Source: Pseudeuparius sepicola
Taxonomy: Eukaryota; Arthropoda; Insecta; Coleoptera; Anthribidae
Length of the DNA stretch: 64,000 nucleotides
NCBI GenBank assembly: GCA_963920635.1
Contig: OY987308.1
Location: 20,551,096-20,615,095, forward strand
Direction: 5' to 3'
The position numbers and the translations under genes were made by a program. Below the pieces are notes generated by a model that was not told where the DNA came from, did not search any database, and was given only the letters and a program-made list of their open reading frames with translations. Shown piece after piece: positions 24,089 through 37,758 of this stretch; within the stretch, counting starts at the first letter, position 1; each line of letters begins with the position of its first letter.

Positions 24089-27000
24089 AATATAATATAG
24101 TAGTATAATATCATCATTATAATAATCATTGTTCTGTACTATAAATGATATCACAGGCGAAATTGAAAAAGCATAAAGTATTCTATATACGGCTCTTTTA
24201 TTTGACAGTGGGGAAACATAATATTAATTTTTCTTTCGTATAATTCTGTTTCCAATCAAAACCACTTTAAAAAACGATCGTTTCAAGGTCTTCGCGGCGT
24301 AATACGAGTTGCTAGGCAACACTTTTCGTACCTAGCAACAAACTAACAGGGCACCTGCAACATTTCACCTACACTTTCCGGCGTGGAGACTATGTAAAGT
24401 GTACTTACGTAGAGGGGAGCAGGATGAAGGCTGTTAGATATGTAATAGAGGCAATAATATGAACGACATTAAAGATAAGGACTTTTTAAACAGTTCCCTT
24501 CAAAACTTACCTCGTCAGTATCTCCCAGCTCCCCCGCGCAACTTTCCCCTCGAACAAGATAAATTAGACTCATCCCCGCCATTCCCCTCCCGCCCCTCGC
24601 CCAAGATAAACCCGGAGGCCAATTCTCATCGGGGCCGCCCGCAACCCCGAGGGCTTAATAGATCCGGGCGCTTTCCTCCGGCACTGCCGGAACTGGGTCG
24701 GCCCGGAATATCGTCCGGGAATGGCACCTGCCGGTCGATGCGGGCGATTTCTCGCCGTGTAATTTCACGGGGCAGCGGCGCCGCCGTTTGGCCGATTGGT
24801 ATTTCCCGGTGGTCGGGGGAAAACGCGCCCGTCTGGAAAAGCCGGAACCGCCTTTTTTTAATAAGATTCTAGACGTATGGGGGTAGCGGCAAGTGCTTCC
24901 CTACGCGTTGCAATGAGCAGCGGAAGTCTCGGTCGGTAGGTGGCTGTGGTCACAGACTAACGAGTAATACAGAAAATTCCTTAGCGACATGTGTCAAAAG
25001 GAGACTCGCTTTTTAGCGAAATATCTTCTAAAGTCATGAATAATATGCATTTTCTTTGATTTTACGTTAATCTACATAGCAAAGAGATTGTATTAGAACC
25101 AAATTTATGCTTAAAATACTGTTTGTCTTTCTGTAAATTGAAATGGAGACTCGCTTATTTTTGACACATGTCCGCAAGGAGGCTTCTGTTGCAAAGCCAT
25201 TTATTCTGTGCTGTGGTGGTCCACGCTCTGTCATTTGGTTCGACCAGAGTCCCTGTATGACTAGAAGAAAGGGTCGACCCGAGAAACTTTAAAATGCCAT
25301 CTAACAACAAAATATTTCGTCTCCCAAATTTGAAAGTTAATATGAAATCTAAAATAGAGGTAATTATAAAAAATGGTAGGTAATGACACTTCTCTTTGAT
25401 CGTACAATTTACTTTGTAGTTGAATGCTTGTAATACAAATCGCATTGAAAATGGGGCATTCACTTCTACAACCAATATGGATGAATGGTTTCTAAAGTCG
25501 AAATTACAAATTCATGTAAACGTACATGCAAGATAATTGAAAAGTTGAACAACGGATGAAATATTTTTAAAATTAACTATAAAAGACGGACAATCTGAAG
25601 GTGGGCGAACAAATTTAAAGTTACAGAATGTATAGAAAGGAGCGTTATTTGCATTTTGATGCGGTATATATGGATATAAATAATATCCTAGTGACTTAAA
25701 GTTTCCTCCGCCAATTCAACAGTTTTGAGGATTGTGCATGTTTACCGGGAACACTGAACTAATAAAGCAATGGGCTCGTCCCACCTATTTTTTTAAGTGT
25801 TTGTATAGGCTAACCTATTCCCTTATTTATTTTATTTTTCGTGCACGGGACGTATTTTTAAAAGTATTTTTAAAATATCTTATTTGTAGGGCTACACAAG
25901 AAGCGTATGGCGAATGCAACAATGCTGCACCTATACCTATGTGCACAACAATGAAATACATATTATGTACCTGCCCGAGACGTCTTTTATATAAATCTAA
26001 TTCAAAAAGGCATTAGAAAACATCCTATATTAAAGATCAAAATGATTATAAAATCCCAAAATTATAACAACACTAAATCCCAGGCTAACAACAAAGCAGG
26101 AAAAAGGTTAAGTAAATTGAATCGCTACTGAAAACGGCAATTTCAGAGAATAACTGTAACAGCTGGCAAAGTCTATGACAGGAAGTATTGTTTCATTGGT
26201 TGTTTAAATGGCGGCAAATACGAATTTGGTGAGGTGGTTATATTAATATTTGGTAAAAAAAATCTCTGAAATAAGATGTGCACATTTCTGTTGAAGTCGC
26301 CGGTTCGAATTTAATAACATTATTTATCGTCACTCATCATCATATACTTAACCACACGCCCATCGCACCATTTGATAGTTTTGACACCGGTTTCTGACCC
26401 AAAAAAATAATTTTGGCATTACATGTCATATTTCTAACCACCAAAAAAACTCAAGAGTTAAACTTCTACCCATATTCACAAAAAAAGGAATGGCTGGGGT
26501 TTGAACCCGGGCTGCCAGATTGAGAAGCATAAAACTTGCCATAGAAAAAATTAAGCAAAGACATAATACGTTTTTACCAGCAAATTTATCGCGGTGGCCT
26601 CAAAATTAAACGCACCGATTTGTATTACCTTCAGAGCTCTACCCGAGTTTCCTAATTTTAACCAGCGGACGCAACAAACACAAACGCCCGAAGCCGAACA
26701 ATATAAATAATAGCGTTGCACCGTAGGAGAAACACTAGGAAATTAAGCAACAAATCCGAATATAAATCATCAAATTATGGAAACGGGCCGAATTAATGAC
26801 CGCTATTAATTTTATTAGAGCATGTACCTTTTGGATATAAATTTCAAAGATCCCGCACGGAATTGTCTCGGTTTGGAGAAGAAAATTAATGGTTGAGCAA
26901 ACTTTAAAAGTTCGTTCGACACGTCTGTAGGTTACGGACCGAAATTGTGATTTACAGAGCTTGTCTGAACTATACATTAATGTTTATGTAATAGTTGCCA

Positions 27001-28066
27001 TCAAATATATCTTTTAAAATGTCGGAAAATGTCTGTTATCTATGAGATGAGAGAGATGAGAGCATAGAGAAAAAAGTACAAAATGCAACCGCGCTAGACC
27101 GAAGTGCTGCTGCATCGGTGTGGGCCATTAGGGGCCTCCGATTTCTGTTCGCATATCCCAGTGGCGTACATGGAGTGCTTAAAATTGAAAGTTATGTTAA
27201 ATATTTCCCTGTTATTATCGACACTATCAACGCCACAATTACCATCGAATGAAATAACATGCAAATGAGGAAAAATCGCGCCATTGTACCATGAGTTTCA
27301 TAACGCTATGCAATGCATCCATTCACTTATTGTCCTTATTTGGGGAAGTACAACTGAGATTGAAGTTATGGTATATCGGAAGAATCGCTGAACTTTCGAA
27401 ATCAACCAACGTACAAGAGGTGCAGTTTTTTTATCAATCCTAATTAGTAAATAATATATCACTTATTGATTTCTACAAAACAAAATCGTTACTAGGATTA
27501 AAACGTACTATATACTAAGCAGTTTTTGTTCGAATGTATCAAGTATTACATTTTTCGGACGGAACCTATGTTCGAAAATATCATGGTGTGTTGTAATTAG
27601 TCCGTGATCGTCCGGAAAATACTTTTCCGCTGTGTATCAATATCATTTACGTCGACTGTGCATCATAATGAGTTCTTCGGGAAAATCTTTATTTCTGTTC
27701 ATTAAAACCATTAAAACTGACACTGTGACTGTTCAATATTTTTCTCTGTTCCATGGCCGACTAGAAGTTCATAGGAAATCTAAGATTTACCGTAATAAAA
27801 AGATATGATTTTAATTTTCTACTTTTTAGTATATCTAAAGCACATTCAAACAAAAAAATATTATATGATACACGGACGAAAAGTAATTTTTCGTACTCTT
27901 TCGAATTTCACAGTCGTCCGAAAAACTCAAGTTATCTTCCTTGTACCATAGATCACTATTAAGTGATATTGAAATAAATTATCACTGTCACGAGTCTAAA
28001 CGAAATAAAAATGCATGATTTCTTATAGAGCGATCAGAAAATTATACATGGTGATAATAATATTAA
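24089..28066. other. gene-free stretch with CpG-rich patch
   Basis: A strongly GC/CpG-rich patch spans about 24520-24890 and opens a 137-codon plus-strand frame that lacks any recognisable motif. The remainder is AT-rich. A TGCCAGATTGAGAAGC-type stretch near 26490-26530 with a GGTTTGAACC palindrome was tested as a tRNA and rejected. Confidence 0.4.
24308..24320. promoter_or_regulatory. RFX X-box-like palindrome
   Basis: GTTGCTAGGCAAC is an inverted repeat of GTTGC/GCAAC matching the X-box consensus bound by RFX factors; a half-site CCTAGCAAC follows at 24331-24339. No gene start was recognised next to it, so a regulatory role is inference. Confidence 0.35.
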
Positions 28067-28360
28067 AATATAAGGAAAGCACTACCCATATTTTAATTAA
28101 AATGAACTAACACCGATAGATCGGACGATAGGTCTAGTATTCCGACATTAGTACAATTAATTAATTTAAATAATAATTGTTTTATTAACATTTGTTATTA
28201 AACGATTAAATAGAATATAAGGAAAGCACTACCCATATTTTAATTAAAATGAACTAACACCGATAGATCGGACGATAGGTCTAGTATTCCGACATTAGTA
28301 CAATTAATTAATTTATATAATAATTGTTTTATTAACATTTGTTATTAAACGATTAAATAG
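28067..28360. repeat. tandem duplication 2 x 147 bp
   Basis: The blocks 28067-28213 and 28214-28360 are identical except for one visible base (AATTTAAAT versus AATTTATAT). Both begin AATATAAGGAAAGCACTACC and end AAACGATTAAATAG. A very recent duplication or the seed of a satellite; no ORF. Confidence 0.95.
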
Positions 28361-31300
28361 AACAAATTGCTTTATTCTTCGACCAATATTTCCGCATCAA
28401 AAAATTACTTTTGTTAAATAAAGTCGTTCATTGTACCCACTTCTTGGAAAGTACCGAAAACTGCCAGTCTCAGTGTGATTGTCACGCCCTGAGGATGTCT
28501 CGTGCAATCCAGGACGTAAGCTTAGAACGAGAAGTTTCGCTGACACAGGATCCATCCGGAAGAAATTGATTCAAGACTTGCTTGTGTAAAAAAAAGTTCA
28601 CATCAAACGCCCACTGCTGGATATATCAAATCGAGCATAAAATATCTAATTTCACTACGTTGATTAACCGCATACGTTCCAAGTTACTGTGTTCGACACT
28701 GGACGTCCACAGAGTTAACGACTGCCTGATCTTATATTAATAGTTGAAATTCGTAAAATATTAATTTTTCCAGACGATCCCACTATTCGGCAACGCCGCG
28801 GCTGCCACAGCTCCTATGTTTCATGTGCTTAGATTTGTCTGGGTGTACATTCAATTATTTCCTAGCAAGAGCAAAGTGAGTGCATTTCGCATTTCAACAC
28901 TTCGAGATGCACACAAAAAAAACAGACAATCCTGTTAAAAGAATTCATAATACCGCATTTGGAAATAATTCCTGGAGCAAATACGGTCCTGGCTCTCCCG
29001 TGGGATTCCCATTGTCCGTTTTGCGGGCACACCCAGCTGCAACCCGAAGGTGTCCTCTGGGACCAAGAGAATCGATCCCGCTTCTCTTTTGTACGGAACG
29101 AGCGCTATACAGAAACTGGCCACTAGTTTCCTTGGAAAATAGAAGAACACGCCATCCCACTCCGTGGAGTATTTCCCGAAGGGAAGTTACCTTCAGCTAG
29201 TTTTCTATTTGCAACGATCGACAAGCCCCCTCGTCAAATTTACAGCGGCTCGTATAATTTTATCGTGGGAAAACTCATAGAGACACTAAACACACAACGA
29301 GTGCAATCAATTATACTGGCGACGTGCACGGGCAACGACACAATCTAACCAAACAGACTTTGCGCTTTTTAGAGAGCCATAAAGAGTAATGGGCGCGTAA
29401 AACATGAATAAGCGTTTTGTGCGAAACACGGCCTAATCTCGGCTCGGGTGCATAATTGCCGCGGAAACGTTTTTGGGATAGGTCGGGACGAACGAGACAA
29501 TAAATAAACACGGAAATAATGACTTTTGAAGATGGCCCGCCCGCCCATTTTCGACATTTAGGCAGAGGCCAATGTGTGTCGGCACAGTTACATGTGCCCT
29601 ACATAAATCTGCTCGAACACAATTACTGGTGAAATACGAAAAGGCAACTATTGCGCCGATCGACGCAACGTTATACCGCGCCTCAGGAACAGCCTTCAAA
29701 CTGCCGGCCATCACACCCGCCCCGTCGCGCGACCTTCATAACACCCACCCCCGTCCCCCCCGGGCACATTTCCTTGGGAAACCCGCCCTCGACCCCAGGC
29801 CCCACGTATCGACCGACGGGCCGGGGGATCGATAGCTCCCCGGGCCCGCCTGCAGGAGCGGCCGCAGGAATGTGCGTTCGGCGGCGAGGCAAAGGGGGGA
29901 AGGACGTGGGGGGGGAGGCCCATTAACGGCGTGCTGGAATTGCGGGGGCGGTGGGGGTTCGCTTTTGGGAGAACTGGGTCGCCCGCCAGGGCAGGCAAAA
30001 GGGAGTCGGAGAAGCGGTTGCGGGTCTACGGACTATCGGGTCTATCCTTCATCTTCGTATGTTGCCCGGTATTGCCTGGAACATAGCGGAAATAGCGACA
30101 GTTCCTTGCTCCTTATAGCGGATATCGCGAATTGTGATCCCTGGGTCACAATGGAAATTACATTGTTGGCCATCATAATGCAGGGATCAAGATTCGTGGT
30201 ATCCACTATACGTAGCCAATGGATGGGATGTGTCTGGACAAGCCGATGTTTTGCGGTTAGGATTCACGCGTTATCCGACCTGGTTTGACTTTGGCGTATA
30301 CTCCTAGAGGCACATCCCCCAGTATCCCCAAAATTGATGATGATGACAAGGGAATTCTATTTATTTTCTACACTATTTATTGCCCCTTCTTCCCCAGAGA
30401 GGTTATCGAGGATTAAGGAGAATCGCGAATTTACATCTAGGATACACATGATAAGCATCACTGTTACACGGACCAAACTAGTCAGTTTGGAAATATATTC
30501 GGTCTGTTATTCTCTACCTTGCACTCCAAAAGCTATCGTTTTTCGTGTTTATTGTTCACCACGCCTGACGCGACCTCTCCAAAAACAATTTCCATGGCAA
30601 TCATGCGCTCGAGCAAACTGACTGAAACGTTTCCAGCGCAGTTTACTCGTCGTCTCTGCACTACACGACTAAAATTAATTTTTCCACAGCATGTAGGTTA
30701 TTTTGTCGTACTAAGTTTGAAAAATTGAAAACAATTCTTTGCCGCTAGGATGAAGAATAATTACTTGCCTGCCATCGTAATTGTACTCGCTTCCAAGAAC
30801 CGTCACGACGCGCCGTGTACAGCCTTGGCTCGACCAGCTCCGTTAAAACGTCGTTGAAACGAAAACGGAACGCTTCACCGTTACCTTACAAGTATTACAA
30901 ACGCGCAGTTTTTTTACACAACGATGCATTCGGCATGTACTGTATTCGCAGAGGTAAAATTAGCGCTTCACGCCTTAAAAAATCACTTCGGGTGCTTAGC
31001 TTTTCCGAAGTCCTTGCTTTACAGAAAGATCTCTTAAAAAACCCCATTCATTTTCCAGCACGAACACACGCTTCGCTCAGCCATTACCGTGCTTGTCAAC
31101 TTGAAATGTGGAACGGCCATTTTTACATCCTCCTCCGGCTGCGTTCTGGGAATACCTATGCCAGTGCAATAACGGAAAATTCTTGCCGCGACGAATCATG
31201 CAACAGCAGTTTTATCCGAAAGGAGAGCTGTTGCGACAGGTTTGCGAACGGAACGAACCGGCGGTACAGTTGTTACCGTTTCCGAGGTCGTTGAAGCAAC

Positions 31301-34300
31301 AATCGCCGATGGGAACGCTATAGCGAGCTCTGTGCGCCCAAATCCTCATTGCGTGGGGACACACAAGAGACAGTATTCAAAGTTTAATGTGCGATTCTCA
31401 CCAAATAATAAGGTCTCAGATTTGTGTCATTGTTCTTTGCAGTGTGGACAGTTGGTTTGGAAAAACGACTATTGAAAGAAATGCGCAGTCTCTTCTCTAG
31501 GGACTCGACGTTTATCATTAAGACTGATTTTTATATTTATAGATTTATCCACACTGTTTATTGTTCTGGTTCTCCACAGAATTCATTTTGATCGTTCTTT
31601 CTTTTGCACCTATGGCTGTATAAACTGCTGGATCCTTATTCACCGCTATGACTCATCCTTTCAGTTCCGTTGCCACATAATTTAAATACCTATTCTTTGA
31701 CATATTGTTCTCTTGTTGCAAATGGAAACAAAGGCTTCGCACTTCCATTCAAGCTAACTATTTGTTTGCCCAAAACGAGACTAAAAGCATTGTTAACGGC
31801 GGCGTTTTTTAAATGTTTAACCGAGGACCAGCGAGGTTATCTTAGCTATGCAAATGGGTTATTCGATACGCTAAGTGAACGTCTATTAAATGTTGATCCT
31901 ACTGCGTTTTATTTCTTTTAACCAAAAGGTCAGCATCGAACTTCGTCCTGGCTCTATAGCAACTTCGAAGCCCCACATTATGAAAGGTCGCTATACGAAT
32001 CTATAAAGTCGACAATGGGAAAGCGGCAGTTGCCATCGATTTTGGTTATACAAGGAAATTCGAAAAAAAAAACGAAGGCCGGAGTATATTCTGAGAAACA
32101 ATTAGAAAAGTTCAAAGTCTTGCCACTTTACCATACACCGCGAAAATATTAATAACAGACTATTATAATATCTACTCTGAAGTCGAGGAACAAGTTTTTC
32201 TAGGTATCTTCACAACCTCATACTTTTCAGTTTATTGAAGGTAGGTACACGAAAGTATAATAGTGAGACGGCATCCTATGTGGACTAATAAAGATTTACT
32301 GTAAGATATCATTGAATAGAATCAACTGATAAAAATGCATTGTCTAGATATAATAACAACTGAACAGATAACCTACAAGGACAATGTACGATAATGGTAG
32401 TTGATGAACTATTTTTACAATGACAATTTTTTCGCAGCCAATACAATCCTATTCTACACACTTTTGTATACCAAACCTCTCGCCAAACTGTATGGCCAAG
32501 ATAATAGAAGAAGACTAATGCAAACGTGCACAACAAGTCCAAAATACACGGTACTCTCATCTTTCAATATATACGTTCTTTTAGTATTAAGTCGATGATG
32601 AAGCCCTACATCGATCTATTAGTACCAACAGCTTTATAGAAGGCATCAATCATTTTGTATGCATATCTATTGGAAAAACTGTCCATGATATTTGCAAAAC
32701 CTCCGAAAAGGAAACCCGATAACGCTATTGCATCTCCAGAAGTCCACGGTGCCGCGCTGCGTGGTTTTTTTAGGCTCGCATCCTGGCAACGTCGAAACTA
32801 TGCGGTTAAAAATAGCCGCGTGACCTGGTTCTCGATGGTGGCCTGCTGGGAGGAGGAATCCAGATCGAATTTAAGAGGGCACCACCCGTATTATAATTAA
32901 ATATTTCTGGAACCCAGAGAAGCGTTACCAATATGGAATAGAGTCGAGTGGTTCCTTCGAATGTTGCATAATTTTAACTTGAAGAGGTTCCAACTGAGGT
33001 CTAGTGCTAAGTTCAACTAGAGAAGATCTGTTGGTGTTGCAGCAAGAACACTCCAAACCACCATATCTACATACTACCAACGGAAAGCAACCAGTAGCTC
33101 CTCATGGCATAGCAACTGAAAATTTGTCATGTTAGTGCGAAAAAGAAACCCTTGCAAACCAGGAACAAATAGAGAAATCACCTCAAATACTACCCTCAAT
33201 TTAATTTGTTTAAATCACTCCCAATGTTTCTTTTCTAAAAAGAGAAGTTTTAATTAAGCTAAATACAATGATGCATCTTGGGTGATATTCCTTTACAGCA
33301 TTTAAATCGCTCAGAGAAACCAGATCAACTAAGGGCCTTTGAGTAACTGATTGCTATTCACGTTTTGCTTAATTTTCAAATCCATTGTCTCGGTGTCATA
33401 TTTTCCATTAATGAAAACAGGGAGGTAAAGAAAATACCATCATATTTCACCACTGTATGCGCGGCCCTCCAATGTTTAATCAACTAATGGCCCAGAGCTC
33501 GTAAATTCGAAGATTTAACGGATTATTGCGGCATCTCTTGAGGCAAACAGAAACTGTGCCTACACGCGCCAGATACTAACATGTGCGTCGCACACGTTGG
33601 CCACGCAAGGAAAGTTCTATTATTGTTTTGATTGCGGTACATATAAATTACACGATTCGGTTCCATGCGGCTTGCGTCATAAAGGCTTTTTATGGAGATT
33701 TTCATTTTTAGCGCGCCCTACCACCTAGTCACTTTCTCTTGAAATAGCCCAAACAACAAGAGCATGTGTTGAAGTTAATTATTTCGAAATAACCAAACGC
33801 GTCACGAACGTGTCTGATAAAAAGAGGTGTAGCATCAAAGCAGCTACATACAAGCAAATACATTCTGAATGTCCCAGTACGACATTTACCTTGAAAGTTA
33901 CTTAATAATTATTTCAGATATTAATCTAATTTAGCATGTTAATTAAAATTATTGTGATCATGACCACTATTTGTTTATTAATTTAACATTACCTTCTAGC
34001 GCGTTAAAATTCCTTCATAATATGAGCTTTTCTTTTTCAAAGCATTTTTAATTAGAAGTAGACAACGCCTCTTGGGACGTTAGAATTTGATTTACTATAT
34101 AATAAGTAGGTACGTGTAAGGCTATTAATTTTAGTAGTTCCATATACCGATCATTTTAGTTAATAAGATATTATGGTGTCCAGACTGAAATATATCTCTA
34201 GAGCGGGGTCTTCGAGGATTAGTTACATTTTTTTATTAAGAGCTATAATGGTCACATAAAACACATTTATTTTTTATCATGATCTGGTTAGAGAGCATAA

Positions 34301-34558
34301 TGATACGTTGAATTAAGGGTTGGTAAAATTTGAAAAAAGCTCTAAAACATATTTAAAGGATTGAATCTAATGTTGGGAACATGTGGTTGAAAGATCACTT
34401 CCATGAAATAACATTGTAGAGCCAACGGAAAATTTTCTCGCCAAAACTTTTTGTTATTGTTTAGGAACTAAGTCGGAGTTGAAAAATAATAATACACTCC
34501 TTGCCTAATAAATTGTTGCAAAAACTGAATAACTAGTAATTAGTATAAAAAACTTTGT
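28361..34558. other. gene-free stretch with several GC-rich patches
   Basis: CpG-rich patches occur at about 28960-29200, 29400-30060 and 32740-32880. A 159-codon plus-strand frame at 30815-31294 and others up to 138 codons (29872-30288) have no motif and overlap frames on the other strand. No splice-supported exon was recognised. If the KDM3-like gene extends left, this could be intron. Confidence 0.35.
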
Positions 34559-35852
34559 GGGTAATTCTTTGGGACTTTTACACTTGCAAGTAACAAACTA
34601 AAAAAAATTAATCTTTTAAGTTATATAAAGTGCCTAAATTATCAATTGTTACTATATGTATTTTTTAATTTACTTATGTAAATTACTATTTACTTAAAAT
34701 TAAATTAGGCAGATAATTCTAGCAGGAAGGTGGTGTTTCTTTAATTCTATCATTACCATCCCTCGCCTTATTCCATGTCAGATGTTTGTAAATTTTATGC
34801 TCGATTTTATGCTACATGATATTATATTGCATGTGTCAAAACATTTTATATTGTGGAACATAGAAGTTAAGTGAAAAATATGAATATAATAAGTTTCTAT
34901 ACCATTCTGCATGGAATAAATGAAAAATATAAATTTTATCGAAATTAAGTACAACAAAATCTTACATCCTTTTTTCTGAAAATAGTGAAACTCACAAATA
35001 TTTCTTTTTAGTTAAACAAAAAAAGGTCGTTAGGACAAGCGATATAAAGAAATCACGATACTTGGAAGAGTACGGTAATGATCGGAAAGGATGCTAATTA
35101 CCATGAATGTTTCATACTTTTTAACTTTTCCTTTTCCTGTCGAATTTTATTTTCATTAATTTTTATAATTGCCTGTCAGTAAAAAGATAGGTGTTTTATC
35201 ATTTATTATATGTTCACTAACCGTCCCTTTAAAGTCAAGTCATCATCAAGTCAAGTTTTAACATGATGTTTTGGTTGTGATTGAATTGAGGTTATGTTGT
35301 TGAATTTTCAATAGCACGACAGTTATTTGTCATATTTAACATAAACTATTTGAAAGGGGGGACAATAATTACAATTATTTTTGTAAAATACGTTATTCTT
35401 ACCTTGTTCTACAACACTGTAACAACATTTATAGGAACATTTGTGTGTGAACCATGCAGATTGGAGATGCTCGATATCAGTGTGAACTGAATATAGGCTT
35501 AAAGCCCCATCTACTAGGATTTAAAAATGAAGGAACGGTAATGACTAATATAAATAATTGTGGACATTTATTCAAATAATTTCTGTTACAGTTAATGCTC
35601 TATTTTAAATTCCACCTTTACTTTTCACATATTTGAAATCAAATAAAAAATTTATTTGGCTTTCAGTGTCCCATTTAAAAAATAAAGATTCATTGATAGT
35701 GTTGAGGCTAGGAACAAGAGATGGTAATGATGTTTCACCTGTTCTGCTTTGAATAAAAACTGTCTAAGAGGAACTTGTCAACTTTTATATTACTTAATAT
35801 TGGAAGAAATTATCGAGGTGGGAAGCAAAGTGTAAAAGTCCCAAAGGATAAC
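34559..35852. mobile_element. non-autonomous TIR element, GGTAATTCT family, copy 2
   Basis: Runs from GGTAATTCTTTGGGACTTTT at 34559 to AAAAGTCCCAAAGGATAAC ending 35852. Its reverse complement is collinear with 22986-24088 (shared ACCTCGATAATTTCTTC, GAACAGGTGAAACATCA, AGATGGGGC and CGTGCTATTGAAAATTCAA blocks). It is about 190 bp longer, mainly in the middle. It also carries scattered GGTAATGA/TCATTACC words (about 34763, 35074, 35220, 35534, 35721). No coding potential. Confidence 0.75.
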
Positions 35853-37440
35853 TGTTTTACGTGCATCCCATGTGAGAAAATTACGAAGCCAAAAAATCCT
35901 GCTTTATCGACGAAATTAATTTAATCCATCAACTATCAACAGATACTAAATCAGTATTAAAGAATTTCCCTTGCAATCAAAGGTAGGTACTAAACCCTAT
36001 CTTTGGCTAACGAATGTTAAGTGGTACAACACGGTGAAGTATCTACAATTATTATTATCCTTGCCAAAGCCCTAGTAAGCGGATGCTGTCAACAACCTCC
36101 AATACACCGAAACGAGGGATTCCCTCTAAACTTCTCGCCTCTGGCGGTTGCAAACTATGCTTAACCTACTACCAGTAGGAAGCTATGCGAGTGTACAAAG
36201 TTGGACGTTGCCTTTTGAATTAAAATACCTCCATCCCCAAGCCTGTGCCCGTCCGGCCATCGGATCATTCCCGCGCGTCAACGTTTTGAATAAAATATTC
36301 GTGGACGGCGCGCGCGGCGCAGAGAAAGTCAGGCTGGCGGAGCGTGAGGCCGTTCATCGACCTGGGTCGACGGCGGCGGCGGCGGCGGCGATGCCACGCC
36401 AGGCGGCGGAATCGCAGATACCCGCCGACACCGCTTTCTAGACCCCCGGTTTCTGCCATCGCGGGAATAGCAACACCGAAATTTAGACCGAACGATCTCT
36501 AGGTTCAAAGCACCCATCGAGTGATCCTAACATAGTACCGACACTATCCCTACAATATCACCGACCTCAACAGCATCATCAAACATTCATAGAACGTGGT
36601 ATAGACCTCAACTCGTCTGTATTGTTTCTCTTCATATATCACATATCTGAACACCTCTCAGAACACTCACAAAGGTAGTGATAATGAGAGATTCTTTTTA
36701 TGTATGTTGAATGTCATCCAGTTCAGATGTCGTTCACGTATGGAATCAGGATCCTTAAACACACTGGTTGCAGAATAATGCAGAACTACCCTCTCAGTCA
36801 ACATGGTCAAACCATCTTATGTTATCTGTTCCAACCTTTGAATAAAGAATCCAAGGAAGGAGTCGAAGTATATTATAAAATACGTGGGATGGAAATCGCC
36901 CTGAGTAGACAATATTTTGATATCTGACACGATGATGCGTCAGTATGTGGTATTTATATACTTTTTCGCGTTATGCGTAGCTGTGCGGCTTGTGGCACTT
37001 CCCTGACCGCCAAAACTAAAATGTTTTGAGGATAAGAATCCATCGGTAAGTAATTTTAATTTAAATTAACTTTTGACGCCATGCACAAAGTGAGGCGTTT
37101 GTGTAGGTAGCTACTTCTTCATAATTGAAAATTTAAAATTAGAATTGCTGTATCATCAAGGATTCCTAAACTTAAAGACATATACGTGCCTTATAATTTT
37201 TCGCCGCCGGGGGTATTTAATTCAAAGGTACCAACACTATATGAAGGACTTGTTCAAAGCGCTGTTTCAAGCGATCGCCACTGGCCGCACATACCGAAAA
37301 AAAAATCGACAGCGTGGTTTAATGTTAAAAACACCATTGTTGCAGAATATTTCATAAAATAAAATCATACAAAGTTTACACGGCATATTTCCGTAAACTT
37401 TCTTATGAAAAGTCAGTCTAAAAAGCAAGGCAGAATATAT
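35853..37440. other. gene-free stretch with CpG-rich patch
   Basis: A CpG-rich patch at about 36140-36480 includes a GGC trinucleotide run at 36372-36391. Open frames across it exist on both strands and conflict. The rest is AT-rich with no recognised element. Confidence 0.4.
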
Positions 37441-37758
37441 TTTAGAACCTTTTCATTTGAAATGAAACCCATGACTAGTTGTAGTATAAGTAAGCATAGA
37501 ACGCATTAATTTTTCAGTTTCTTTTTTATATAGTGGACTATTGCTTTGCTTTGGGGCATTAAACAAATTATTTTTCTATTTTCATTCTTGCATACGTTAA
37601 AACAGGCACTTCCAAAATAAAATATCTAGGATTCTCTCTCCCTCAACTGGCTGAACAGATCATCCCGTAATTCCAAAATAGTGTTTTTTCTTCTGCAATT
37701 CACATAATGGTCTTTGCATACGATTTTCTTTATGTGCATGGTAATTTCATGTTATCAC
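37441..37758. repeat. dispersed repeat, longer copy
   Basis: Shares CTAGTTGTAGT, GTAAGTAAGCATAGAAC, GCATTA..TTTTTCAG and ATGGTAATTTCATGTTAT with 59716-59822. This copy has about 210 extra bases between the TTTTTCAG and GTG(C/T)ATGGTAA blocks. Family unknown. Confidence 0.65.

Noticed and set aside
24459..24872. 137-codon plus-strand frame in a CpG-rich patch
   Set aside because: Pro/Arg/Ser-rich by composition, no domain and no splice-site support.
26475..26530. tRNA-like TPsiC arm (GGTTTGAACC context) as a tRNA or SINE promoter
   Set aside because: No complementary acceptor stem, D-arm or A box at the right distance on either strand; the T-stem would have a mismatch. A chance palindrome is enough.
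30815..31294. 159-codon plus-strand frame as a gene
   Set aside because: No recognisable motif, no splice or promoter context, and composition like the flanking DNA with conflicting overlapping frames.
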